Assembly (NCBI RefSeq): GCF_025318105.1
Contig: NZ_JAOANI010000028.1
Location: forward strand, 605,950-669,949
DNA from: Venatoribacter pacificus
GTDB taxonomy: Bacteria > Pseudomonadota > Gammaproteobacteria > Pseudomonadales > Oceanobacteraceae
Reading direction: 5' to 3'
Length of the DNA: 64,000 nt
The translations under genes and the position numbers were made by a program. Positions 53,548-61,465 of this stretch are shown one piece after another (the first letter of the stretch is position 1; each line of letters starts with the position of its first letter). The notes under the pieces were generated by a model, which saw nothing but the letters and a program-made list of their open reading frames with translations, made no database searches and had not been told where the DNA came from.

Positions 53548-54327
53548 TTAAACCGCTGCGTTTTTTTCTTCTTCCCGCAAAGTAAGTACTTCATAACCTG
53601 TCGCCGTAACCGCAATGGTGTGTTCCCACTGGGCCGACAATTTTTTGTCACGGGTGATGACGGTCCAGCCGTCTTTCATGTGCTTCACGCGGTGATCGCC
53701 CTGATTGATCATGGGTTCGATGGTGAAGGTCATTCCTTCTTTCAGCACCATACCGCTGCCGGCTTTGCCGTAGTGCAGCACCTGAGGTTCTTCGTGCATT
53801 TCGCGACCAATACCATGGCCGGTGTATTCCCGTACCACGCTGAAGCCGGCGCGCTCGGCGGCCTGTTGCACAGCCTGACCAATGTCGCCCAAACGGGCAC
53901 CGGGACGTACCTGACGAATACCGGCCCACATGGCCTGGTAGGTGGTATCGACCAAACGCCGGGCCTGAGGATTAATCTGGCCAACGCAGTACATCTTGCT
54001 GGAATCTGCAATAAAGCCGTTTTTTTCCAGGGTAATGTCGAGGTTAATAATATCGCCGTTGCGTAACAGTTGGCTGGCCTTGGGCATGCCATGGCAAACC
54101 ACGTGATTCACCGATGGGTTCAGTACATAGGGAAAATCGTACTGGCCTTTACTGGCCGGGCGCGCCTGCAGATCGTTGACGATAAACTCTTCCACCCGGT
54201 TGTTGATATCCATGGTGCTGATGCCGGCTTTTACGTAGTCATCGAGCATGGCAAATACCTGTGCCAGCAAACGGCCGGATTCACGCATCAGCGTCAGTTC
54301 TTCCGGGGTTTTGATTTTAACCAGCAT
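53548..54327 (-). CDS. map: Type I methionine aminopeptidase
   Basis: Removes the initiator Met from nascent proteins. The five metal ligands are present: Asp in INLDITLEKNGF, Asp in ADSSKMYCVG, His in GYTGHGIGREMHEEPQVLHYG, Glu in MTFTIEPMIN and Glu in AQWEHTIAV. It is 259 aa, normal length. Its start overlaps the end of an upstream ParD-like gene by 11 bases, so the two are translationally coupled. The usual housekeeping map lies beside rpsB; this is probably a second copy. The pair shares an operator-bearing promoter. Confidence 0.95.
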   Translation of the reverse strand: MLVKIKTPEELTLMRESGRLLAQVFAMLDDYVKAGISTMDINNRVEEFIVNDLQARPASKGQYDFPYVLNPSVNHVVCHGMPKASQLLRNGDIINLDITLEKNGFIADSSKMYCVGQINPQARRLVDTTYQAMWAGIRQVRPGARLGDIGQAVQQAAERAGFSVVREYTGHGIGREMHEEPQVLHYGKAGSGMVLKEGMTFTIEPMINQGDHRVKHMKDGWTVITRDKKLSAQWEHTIAVTATGYEVLTLREEEKNAAV

Positions 54328-54529
54328 CTTGCAGCAACTCCTTTAATGGCAGTTCTTTGCAGCTTAAGAGCTTGCGGGTTAACTGCGGGTAGGTCAGATC
54401 GGGATAGAACTCGGCGAGCATGCCAATTTTGATCCAGTACTCGGCCTGGGCATTAATCGAGCGCGACATCGACGCGCTGGCGTCACGGATTTCTTCGTGC
54501 AGATCGTCTGAAATTTTAACAATACCCAT
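54317..54529 (-). CDS. ParD-like antitoxin-family protein
   Basis: A 70-aa protein: MGIVKISDDLHEEIRDASASMSRSINAQAEYWIKIGMLAEFYPDLTYPQ and onward, with the ribbon-helix-helix pattern of ParD-like antitoxins (short N-terminal strand, then two helices). GGGAG lies 7 bases before the ATG. It overlaps map by 11 bases and no toxin-like gene is present. A palindromic site sits in its promoter, suggesting autorepression. The ParD-like plus Map pairing is seen in other proteobacteria; what it does is not known to me. Confidence 0.85.
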   Translation of the reverse strand: MGIVKISDDLHEEIRDASASMSRSINAQAEYWIKIGMLAEFYPDLTYPQLTRKLLSCKELPLKELLQDAG

Positions 54530-54556
54530 CAGCAGGCTCCCGGTTGAATTACACGA

Positions 54557-54584
54557 AGTATATACGTTTCGTATATTCTGTGAA
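54557..54584 (-). promoter_or_regulatory. parD-like/map promoter with palindromic operator
   Basis: On the minus strand: -35 TTCACA (54584-54579), 16-base spacer, -10 TATACT (54562-54557). The palindrome TATACG-TTT-CGTATA (54561-54575) fills the spacer and touches the -10. It is 28 bases upstream of the ATG. A bound ribbon-helix-helix protein here would block RNA polymerase. Confidence 0.7.
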
Positions 54585-54752
54585 GTTAATGAGAACCTTG
54601 TTTTTTGCAACAGAGTGTTTGGGTGGCTGCTACTGCCGAGCTGAAAGGCCCATGTGTGCGACAGAGCCGCTGAGCAAAGGTATGGATGAGGTTTTAAAGC
54701 AGAGAACGGCAACGGAAAGCGGGCTGACGGCATGGCCGTCAGCCATGATGCA

Positions 54753-56039
54753 TTAATCCGGCAGTTTGATTTTGCGGTCGGTGGTGATTTTGGCAGCGCG
54801 GATGGTGTTGTCTTTAATCTGCAGAATTTCTACACGGTAATAACCAATACGCAGGCAGACCGGCGCATCGGGAATGTGTTCGAGAATTTCAACAATCAGA
54901 CCGCTGATGGTTTTCGGACCGTCGGTCGGCAGATCCCACTTCAGTGCCTTGTTTACATCGCGCACGTAAGCGGCACCATCGACAATGTAGCTGCCGTCTT
55001 CCTGCGGATGCACATCCGGTGAGGCGGCAGACACAACGTCGGTGGTAAATTCGCCGACAATTTCTTCGAGAATATCTTCCAGAGTACAGATGCCCTGCAC
55101 ATCACCGTATTCATCCACCACCAGGGCGATGCGGCGCTTGTTCTTCTGGAAGTTAAACAACTGGGTATGCAGCGGCGTACTTTCCGGGATGAAGTAGGGC
55201 TCGCGGCAGATTTTTTCCAGATCTTCTTTAAGAAATTCACCAGAGGTTAAAAAGCGGCTGATATTACGCGTGTGCAGAATGCCGACCACATTGTTGATAT
55301 CACCGCGATACACCGGCAAGCGGGTATGCTGGGTGGTACGCAGCTGCTCCAATACCGTCTCAAGATCGTCATTGAGATCGATACCAACCAGCTCGGTACG
55401 CGGCACCATGATGTCATTGACCGTCATTTTCTCCAGATCAAGAATACTGATCAGCATGTGCTGGTGGCGCTTGGGAATCATGGAGCCGGCTTCGCGCACA
55501 ATGGTGCGCAGCTCTTCGGTGCTCAGGTTATCCGGCGTGGTGTTGTTAACATCCACCCGCACCAGACGCAGCAAAGCATTGGCGATGGTATTTACAAACC
55601 AGACAAAGGGTTGCAGGAACCATTGGATGCCGAGCAGTGCGCGCGAGGCAGGAAAGGCAATTTTTTCCGGCGCAATGGCGGCCAGTGTTTTGGGCGTCAG
55701 CTCAGCAAAGATCAGCACCACCAGAGTAAACAGAATAGTGTTAACAAAAACGGCGAGATCGGGATTGTCCGGCCACAGGCGTTGGCTGATGATGGTCGCC
55801 AGGGCGGCGGCGGCAAAGTTAACCAGGTTATTACCGGTAAGAATGGTACCGATCAGACGATCGGGTTTTTCCAGCAGTTTGGTGGCGCGCATCGCCCCCT
55901 TATGCTTACTTTTGGCCATATGCCGTAACCGGTAACGGTTAAGCGACATCATGCCGGTTTCGGAACTAGAGAAAAATCCAGATAAGATGATTAACAGAAC
56001 CAGTATGCCGAAGAGCACACTTAAGGGAACGTCACTCAA
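54753..56039 (-). CDS. CorC/HlyC-type (DUF21-CBS) membrane protein
   Basis: A 428-aa protein with an N-terminal DUF21/CNNM domain of four helices (LSVLFGILVLLIILSGFFSSSETG..., NLVNFAAAALATII, VFVNTILFTLVVLIFAELTPKTLA), two CBS domains (MVPRTELVGIDLNDDLETVLEQL; PLHTQLFNFQKNKRRIALVVDEYGDVQGICTLEDILEEIVGEF) and a C-terminal CorC_HlyC domain. The family is linked to magnesium and cobalt homeostasis (CorB/YfjD). It neighbours ypjD and ffh, as yfjD does in E. coli. Confidence 0.92.
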   Translation of the reverse strand: MSDVPLSVLFGILVLLIILSGFFSSSETGMMSLNRYRLRHMAKSKHKGAMRATKLLEKPDRLIGTILTGNNLVNFAAAALATIISQRLWPDNPDLAVFVNTILFTLVVLIFAELTPKTLAAIAPEKIAFPASRALLGIQWFLQPFVWFVNTIANALLRLVRVDVNNTTPDNLSTEELRTIVREAGSMIPKRHQHMLISILDLEKMTVNDIMVPRTELVGIDLNDDLETVLEQLRTTQHTRLPVYRGDINNVVGILHTRNISRFLTSGEFLKEDLEKICREPYFIPESTPLHTQLFNFQKNKRRIALVVDEYGDVQGICTLEDILEEIVGEFTTDVVSAASPDVHPQEDGSYIVDGAAYVRDVNKALKWDLPTDGPKTISGLIVEILEHIPDAPVCLRIGYYRVEILQIKDNTIRAAKITTDRKIKLPD

Positions 56040-56136
56040 GACGGGATCCTTTTAACATTAAGATCCCGCCATCATAGAGGCGGATGTTTGGCTGTCAACT
56101 GCACCTACAGGCTTGTTGGCGCAGAAGGTGAAGGAA

Positions 56137-56934
56137 TCAGCGCTGCAGTATCACTTCCAGCACAAACTTGGTGCCGAAATACGACAGCACCAGAAAACCG
56201 GTACCAATCAGCGTCCAGCGGCTGGCAATCACGCCACGCCAGCCAAAACGGTAGCGGCCGACCAGTAATATGGCGAACACAACCCAGCCCAGGCTGGCGA
56301 ACACCACTTTGTGCAGCAGATGCTGGGCTTTCAGATCGAACACAAAAGGCCAGCCAATGGCAAAGGCGGCGGTCAGCAGGATCATGCCCAGCCAGACCAT
56401 TTCAAACAGCAGCAGATCCATGGTCTGCAGCGGCGGCAGCGCCTGCACCAACCCCCGGGTCTGATGTTTCTTCAGCGCCAGATCCTGCAGATACAGCAGT
56501 ACCGACTGCACGGCGGCAATGGTAAAGACGGCATAGGCCAGAATCGACAGCAGAATATGCCAGGCCAGACCGTAGCTCAGGTGTTCCAGTGGCATCTGCT
56601 GAGCCGAAACGGCGGCGCACAGCAAAATGACGGCAGCCATAGGCAGTAGGCCGATAAACAGGTTGTCGACCGGTTTTTTCCAGCCGGAGAACAGCAACAG
56701 CAAGGTAATGACCCAGCTGATCAGAGAGCCAACTTCGAACATGGCAAAGTTGATGTGCTCGCGTCCCAGCATATCCATGCCGATATAGCCCAGGTGCAGC
56801 AGGGCAGCGATCATGGTGCTCATCAGCACCGGCATGCGGTTGGCGGGCTTGCGTCCGCTGACGGTCTGCCACTGGCGCCATGCGGCAAACAGATAAAACC
56901 CGGCGGCGGGCAGCGCCAATACTAATCCTGACAT
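56137..56934 (-). CDS. CcsA-like inner membrane protein YpjD
   Basis: A 265-aa protein with about eight helices, of the cytochrome c assembly (CcsA/CcmC-like) family: the WHILLSILAYAVFTIAAVQSVLLYLQ block and HLLHKVVFASLGWVVFAILLVGRYRFGWRG are typical, with histidines that could bind haem in related proteins. E. coli YpjD is placed beside ffh and yfjD in the same way. Role unproven. Confidence 0.88.
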   Translation of the reverse strand: MSGLVLALPAAGFYLFAAWRQWQTVSGRKPANRMPVLMSTMIAALLHLGYIGMDMLGREHINFAMFEVGSLISWVITLLLLFSGWKKPVDNLFIGLLPMAAVILLCAAVSAQQMPLEHLSYGLAWHILLSILAYAVFTIAAVQSVLLYLQDLALKKHQTRGLVQALPPLQTMDLLLFEMVWLGMILLTAAFAIGWPFVFDLKAQHLLHKVVFASLGWVVFAILLVGRYRFGWRGVIASRWTLIGTGFLVLSYFGTKFVLEVILQR

Positions 56935-57105
56935 GAAAAATCCTCTTCAGAGGGCGGCAGTTTCGCACATGCCGCAAACGGGTAAAAGAGCGCTGTGTTG
57001 CTGTTGCAGGCAGAGTGAAGCCGTAAGGATGGGTACGGAGTTTGGGGCCTGCGCTTTGCCGGGGTATACTGCCGGCTGTTTTGTATCTGGGTACGAGTCA
57101 TCGCG

Positions 57106-58515
57106 ATGTTTGAGAGCCTTACCGACCGCCTGGGGAATGCCCTTAAAAGCATTACCGGCCAGGCCAAGCTGACAGAAGAAAATATTAAAAGCACCGTACG
57201 TGAAGTACGTATGGCGCTGCTGGAGGCCGACGTAGCGCTGCCCGTGGTGAAAGCCTTTACCGAACAGGTAAAAGAGCGCGCCATCGGCACCGAAGTGCTT
57301 AAGAGTCTGAATCCGGGCCAGGTGTTCCTGAAAATTGTTCATGACGAATTACAAAAGGTCATGGGCGATGCCAACGAAAAGCTGAATCTGTCTACTCAAC
57401 CACCGGCCATTGTGCTGATGGCGGGTCTGCAGGGTGCCGGTAAAACCACCACCGTGGGCAAGCTGGCTAAGTTCCTCGCTGAGCGTGAAAAGAAAAAGGT
57501 GATGGTGGTTTCCGCTGACGTTTATCGTCCGGCGGCGATCAAACAGCTGGAAACGCTGGCCAACGATGTCGGCGCGTTGTTCCATCCGTCATCACCGGAT
57601 CAGAAGCCACTGGCGATTGCACTGGGCGCGATTGAGGCGGCCAAGCGTGCGCACGCCGATGTGCTGCTGGTGGATACCGCCGGTCGTCTCGCCGTCGACG
57701 ACGAGATGATGGCCGAGATCAAAGAGCTGCACGCCGGTATTAACCCGATTGAAACTCTGTTCGTAGTTGACGCCATGACCGGTCAGGATGCGGCCAACAC
57801 GGCCAAAGCCTTTAACGAAGCACTGCCGTTAACCGGTGTGATTCTGACCAAGGCCGACGGCGATGCCCGTGGTGGTGCCGCGCTGTCGGTGCGACATATT
57901 ACCGGCAAGCCCATTAAATTTATGGGTATGGGCGAGAAGACCGATGCGTTGGAGCCTTTCCATCCGGATCGTGTTGCCTCCCGTATTCTCGACCTGGGTG
58001 ACATCCTCACCCTGGTGGAAGAAGCCGAGCGCACCATCGATAAACAGAAAGCCGAAAAACTGGCGAAAAAGATCAAAACCGGTAAAGGCTTTGATTTAGA
58101 GGATTTCCTCGACCAGATTCAGCAGATGAAAAATATGGGCGGCCTGACCTCCATGCTGGATAAATTGCCGGGCATGGGCAATATGTCGCAGATGGCCAAG
58201 CAGACCGATGCGGCGGAGAAAAACTTCAAGCAAATGGAATCGATCATCTATTCCATGACCCGTGAAGAACGTCACTTCCCGGACAAAATTAACGGCTCGC
58301 GTAAAAAACGTATTGCCGCCGGTTCCGGCACACAGATTCAGGACGTTAACCGCGTACTGAAGCAGCATTCACAAATGCAGAAAATGATGAAAAAAGTCAC
58401 CGCCAAAGGTGGCATGCGTAAAATGATGCGTGCCATGGGCGGTATGGGTGGACCAGGTGGCCCAATGGGCGGTGGTGGCGGCCCGTTCGGCGGTGGTATG
58501 CCGCCGATGCGCTGA
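57106..58515 (+). CDS. ffh: Signal recognition particle protein Ffh
   Basis: SRP54 homologue (469 aa) that with 4.5S RNA targets inner-membrane proteins to FtsY and SecYEG. The N domain (MFESLTDRLGNALKSITGQAKLTEENI) is followed by the G domain with GLQGAGKTTTVGKLAKFL, VDTAGRLAVDDEMM and TKADGDARGGAALS, and the Met-rich M domain ending in a Gly/Met-rich tail (MRAMGGMGGPGGPMGGGG). The rpsP-rimM-trmD-rplS genes usually found after ffh do not follow here; a terminator and repeat-rich DNA do. Confidence 0.97.
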   Translation: MFESLTDRLGNALKSITGQAKLTEENIKSTVREVRMALLEADVALPVVKAFTEQVKERAIGTEVLKSLNPGQVFLKIVHDELQKVMGDANEKLNLSTQPPAIVLMAGLQGAGKTTTVGKLAKFLAEREKKKVMVVSADVYRPAAIKQLETLANDVGALFHPSSPDQKPLAIALGAIEAAKRAHADVLLVDTAGRLAVDDEMMAEIKELHAGINPIETLFVVDAMTGQDAANTAKAFNEALPLTGVILTKADGDARGGAALSVRHITGKPIKFMGMGEKTDALEPFHPDRVASRILDLGDILTLVEEAERTIDKQKAEKLAKKIKTGKGFDLEDFLDQIQQMKNMGGLTSMLDKLPGMGNMSQMAKQTDAAEKNFKQMESIIYSMTREERHFPDKINGSRKKRIAAGSGTQIQDVNRVLKQHSQMQKMMKKVTAKGGMRKMMRAMGGMGGPGGPMGGGGGPFGGGMPPMR

Positions 58516-58587
58516 GTGCCGGTAAGGTACTGACAGGCTCGCTACTACGCTCTGCGTAGTCGTGCCAGCCGCCTGAGAGGATATAAG

Positions 58588-58615
58588 ACGACTGCTTCGG
58601 CAGTCGTTTTTTTTT
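58588..58615 (+). terminator. Rho-independent terminator after ffh
   Basis: ACGACTGC-TTCG-GCAGTCGT stem followed by a long T run, 72 bases after the stop. Confidence 0.9.
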
Positions 58616-58820
58616 GGGGCTGGAAGGTGTTGTGTTCTGAGTTGTAGCCGCTTCGCGGGTTTGCTTTTTGGGCTGCGGCCCGGCCCTATGACCTCTTTGA
58701 GGGGTCTTACCCCTCACGCCGGTCGGGCGCTTACTCCTGACCGCCATGGATGGCGGAAATGCAGATTGTGCAGGAGCACACAATCGGCCCGCTTCGCGCT
58801 GTGCAGGACTTAATCCGCTC

Positions 58821-58921
58821 TGAATAATTCTGCGATCTCGGTAACGCGAATAATGGGCCATCCATGGCCCTATTCGCTCGTCCGGCATCCATGCCGGGGC
58901 GTACCGGCGCAGTATTATTCA
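58821..58921. mobile_element. Small paired-hairpin element with inverted ends
   Basis: A 101-bp segment with inverted ends: TGAATAATTCTGCG (58821-58834) and its complement at 58908-58921 (13 of 14). Inside are two palindromes, GGGCCATCCATGGCCC (58855-58870) and CCGGCATCCATGCCGG (58882-58897). The same end core is used by the 257-bp element at 15250. A further palindrome, CCGCCATGGATGGCGG, lies at 58741-58756. Confidence 0.5.
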
Positions 58922-58939
58922 AACCGGCGTCCTGCAGGC

Positions 58940-59303
58940 GCATGAATTCAGCCGCAATGCCGGATATAAACCAAACGCTGAATTGTAGGGGCGGGCCATG
59001 CCCGCGATAGCGCTTGATTGAGCAGCTCGCGGGTGCATGAATTCAGTCGCAACGCCGGATATAAACCAAACACTGAGTTGTAGGAGCGGGCCATGCCCGC
59101 GATAGGGCTCGATTAAGCAGGCCGCAGGCGTATACATTCAGCCGCAACGCCGGATATAAACCAAACGCCGAGTTGTAGGAACGGGCCATGCCCGCGATTG
59201 CGCTCGATTTAGCAGATCGCAGGCGTATACATTCAGCCGCAACGCCGGATATAAACCAAACGCCGAATTGTGGGAGCGGATCTTATCCGCGACGGAGTCA
59301 GCC
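58940..59303 (+). repeat. Four-copy 95-bp tandem array with REP-type hairpins
   Basis: Units start at about 58940, 59035, 59130 and 59225; the shared TTCAG anchor recurs exactly every 95 bases (58946, 59041, 59136, 59231). Each unit has CCGGATATAAACCAAAC followed by GTAGGAGCGGGCCATGCCCGCGA, the GTAG-headed palindrome typical of Pseudomonas-type REP sequences. The fourth unit carries a diverged palindrome (GGGAGCGGATCTTATCCGC). Confidence 0.92.
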
Positions 59304-59318
59304 CCACATTCACTCTGA

Positions 59319-59343
59319 TATGTAGGGTGGGCACAGCCCACCA
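59319..59343 (+). repeat. Additional REP-like hairpin
   Basis: GTAGGGTGGGCACAGCCCACC: the same GTAGG head with a different palindrome (GGTGGGC/GCCCACC), just outside the 95-bp array. Confidence 0.65.
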
Positions 59344-59357
59344 AATGGCCTGTAAAG

Positions 59358-59389
59358 AAAGCCGCTACTCAGCAATGAGTGGCGGCTTT
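59358..59389. terminator. Strong hairpin, terminator-like, without an adjacent gene
   Basis: AAGCCGCTACTCA-GCAA-TGAGTGGCGGCTT followed by TT. It looks like a terminator but no coding gene ends nearby; it could end a small RNA or a read-through transcript of the array. Confidence 0.5.
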
Positions 59390-59764
59390 TGTATGTGACC
59401 ACGAAGCCTCGTATGTAAAAAATCGGTCGAGCGATATACCGTATATTTCCGTGTGATACGCAAATCAGGCACGCTGATCATTCGTGCTTGCTCATATTGC
59501 CAGAGGCTAGTAACTTAAACGTCAAATGAATCAATAGCTTGCCCCAGAGTTACAATAGGGGTTTACAAGCTGACTGGTTAATACATCTGCGTTCTGAGCC
59601 TGAGTTGACAGGCTTGCGCATTTTTCTGGAAGGGATGTTTGAGTGAGGGAAGATTTCTCAGCTGGGTCAATGAGCCACGCGGGGTTTCTCGAAAGAGCCG
59701 CCCGGAATAAATGCGCACGCACACTAATAAACTGTTAAATTATTACATCAAGACGAGGAACATT

Positions 59765-60079
59765 ATGGAAAATAAACCTACAGGCCAAATGACAATTGCA
59801 ACAGGCTTTAAATACTATGGTATCGCTTTATGTGTATTTTTATTGTCGATTGGGCTAGTTTATATATTTAACTATGAGGCTATTAAGTTAATTGCAGCTG
59901 CAATTTATATAAGCTGTGGGGTTTTTTTAAACAGAACGATATTGAGGAATTTAATAGAGTTCCATCCAGTATATAGCACTCTTGATAATGTATTTAGGTA
60001 TAAATGGAATATGGTAGTTATTTGGCCCATAGGCTATCTTTTTCTACTATCAAAGTTAGGGGTAAATAAGTTAATTTAA
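59765..60079 (+). CDS. Small AT-rich membrane protein, probably acquired
   Basis: 104 aa with two or three hydrophobic segments (YYGIALCVFLLSIGLVYIF, IKLIAAAIYISCGVFLN, MVVIWPIGYLFLL). GAGGA lies 6 bases before the ATG. The gene and its upstream 200 bases are far more AT-rich than the rest of the window, with ATA and TTA codons the neighbours avoid, and it is isolated beside repeat DNA, all of which suggests horizontal transfer. No known family recognised. Confidence 0.65.
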   Translation: MENKPTGQMTIATGFKYYGIALCVFLLSIGLVYIFNYEAIKLIAAAIYISCGVFLNRTILRNLIEFHPVYSTLDNVFRYKWNMVVIWPIGYLFLLSKLGVNKLI

Positions 60080-60227
60080 CAAGCAGTAGTTCCATCGCCC
60101 ACAAGTAGCGCAGGCTTCGCCGCCATGATTGATTACCTGAACCGCGTGAATGATCAGCCTGCGCTTTTTACCGCTGGTTCAACCAGAGCCTGACTCAGAG
60201 GAATAATGCGATGACAGGAGTAATACG

Positions 60228-60650
60228 ATGATCTGGCTGCAACAGGAGATTCAGCTCAGTGCCAAAGCGCGCGGCTTTCACCTGATTACCGGCGAAATCC
60301 TGCGGCAGTTGCCACAGCTTAAGCAGATTCAGAGCGGGCTCGCGCATATTTTTATTCAGCATACCTCGGCGTCGCTGACGGTGAATGAAAATGCGGACCC
60401 TACGGTACGCAGCGATTTTGAAGCGGTCTTTAACCGTCTGGTGCCGGAAGGCGAGCCTTATTACCGCCATACGCTAGAAGGCGACGATGATCTGCCGGCG
60501 CATATTAAAGCCAGTCTGCTAGGGCCTTCAGTCACTCTGCCGGTGACAGATGGCGCTTTTAATTTAGGCACCTGGCAGGGCATTTATCTGTGTGAACACC
60601 GTGACCATGGTGGTTCACGGCGTTTGCTGGTGACTCTGCAGGGCGTCTGA
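60228..60650 (+). CDS. yjbQ: YjbQ/UPF0047 family protein
   Basis: A 140-aa protein of the UPF0047 family, sometimes called secondary thiamine-phosphate synthase for E. coli YjbQ's weak activity. Family motifs are HIFIQHTSASLTVNENADPTV, DDDLPAHIKASLLGPSVTLPV, GTWQGIYLCEHRDHGGSRRLLVTLQG. AGGAG precedes the ATG. Physiological role unclear. Confidence 0.9.
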   Translation: MIWLQQEIQLSAKARGFHLITGEILRQLPQLKQIQSGLAHIFIQHTSASLTVNENADPTVRSDFEAVFNRLVPEGEPYYRHTLEGDDDLPAHIKASLLGPSVTLPVTDGAFNLGTWQGIYLCEHRDHGGSRRLLVTLQGV

Positions 60651-60664
60651 GCGCCACTGCTCTC

Positions 60665-60703
60665 CTGCAGTTTGGCGTGACATTGTGTCACTTCAAACTG
60701 CAG
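60665..60703. repeat. 39-bp near-perfect palindrome after yjbQ
   Basis: CTGCAGTTTGGCGTGACA, loop TTG, and its complement with 16 of 18 pairs, starting 15 bases after the yjbQ stop. There is no T run, so it may block 3' degradation or act as a factor-assisted terminator. Confidence 0.8.
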
Positions 60704-60735
60704 CATTAATCGACAACTGTTTTTCAATCTCAAAC

Positions 60736-60763
60736 GCCTTTCCGGGGCAAGCCCCTGGCCCCC
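60736..60763 (+). repeat. 28-bp direct repeat, left copy
   Basis: GCCTTTCCGGGGCAAGCCCC and onward; 25 of 28 bases identical to 63875-63902, same orientation. Confidence 0.75.
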
Positions 60764-60845
60764 TGAAAGGAGAGGTATCTCCTTCCGATCCTCTCTTTTC
60801 GGCGCGTCCGGCTTCATCCAGCCAACTGCAATGATTATGCGGTAC

Positions 60846-60917
60846 GCAAAACAATTCGCCCCGGAACGACGCTTTAAAACACCAAACATTTGTATCGTTC
60901 CGGGGCAGGGTTTTGCT
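60846..60917. repeat. Long-loop inverted repeat
   Basis: GCCCCGGAACGA (60858-60869) and its perfect complement at 60895-60906 enclose a 25-base AT-rich loop; outer GCAAAAC / GTTTTGC arms extend the pairing with a small bulge. Confidence 0.75.
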
Positions 60918-61113
60918 CTGAAGGCCGCAGAATCATCTGGTTGACTGGCGCCGCACGATCGCCGGTTTTAGCAATCCTCTCAGCCGTATTTCAACGGAAA
61001 CCGTGTTTGAGACATGATATTTAAAAAATTCGTTTGATCTGAAAAGCGACATTGCGGTGATAGGTTTTCTGCGCCTCTGGGGCCGCCGCAGAAACCGCTG
61101 ATATGTCTGGTCT

Positions 61114-61156
61114 GTCCGCAGGGATGCGGACAAGTGGCTCCGGCCATGGATGGCCG
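61114..61156. repeat. Paired GGATG hairpins
   Basis: GTCCGCAGGGATGCGGAC (61114-61131) then CGGCCATGGATGGCCG (61141-61156), nine bases apart. It is the same two-hairpin design as 58855-58897 in the opposite orientation. Confidence 0.6.
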
Positions 61157-61465
61157 ATGAGTCACGCGTCCAGTAAATATCAAGGTTTCAAGGGTAACGG
61201 CCCAGAAAGCGCGAAGCTGGGGTCGGCCCGCCGGCAAGGGGATAAGTTCCCCTGGGAGGCAACAGGCCTTGATGCTAAAAACAATGTTTTTGCTACTTAT
61301 GGTGCTGATTAAAAATTGTGGGACAGTCGTGGTCTGAGCGCTGCTTATTGGCTCAGACATCCGGACCGAATCCGGTCAGTTATGCCTTCATAATTATTTG
61401 TTCTTAGGGATAGCGGGTGCTTCCTTTACAATGCCCGGCTTTCATCTGCTGGCAGGACTGCTCCC

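Larger units (their letters stand above)
58616..59764. other. Repeat-rich gene-free region
   Basis: About 1.1 kb holding a GC-rich hairpin stretch (58616-58815), an inverted-repeat-bounded paired-hairpin element (58821-58921), the four-copy 95-bp array (58940-59303), a further REP-like hairpin (59319-59343), a strong hairpin (59358-59389) and then AT-richer DNA leading to the next gene. Open frames within it are short, unlike any family and created by the repeats. Confidence 0.65.
60651..61465. other. Gene-free 815-bp region with inverted repeats
   Basis: Contains the 39-bp palindrome 60665-60703, the repeat at 60736-60763, the long-loop inverted repeat 60846-60917 and the paired hairpins 61114-61156. 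A 69-codon frame at 61103-61312 overlaps the hairpins and is a repeat-derived artefact. The 3' part presumably holds the nhaC promoter. Confidence 0.6.

Noticed and set aside
58397..58888. 163-codon minus-strand frame downstream of ffh
   Set aside because: It runs through the ffh terminator and hairpin repeats; its Pro/Arg-rich product is typical of translated repeats.
58940..59303. CRISPR array
   Set aside because: The spacers between repeats are themselves nearly identical and the period is 95 bp, so this is a tandem REP array; no cas gene is present.
58919..59344. Minus-strand frames across the 95-bp array
   Set aside because: They repeat the same peptide because the DNA repeats; there are no start signals.
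61103..61312. 69-codon plus-strand frame upstream of nhaC
   Set aside because: It begins in the paired hairpins, lacks a ribosome site and looks repeat-derived.
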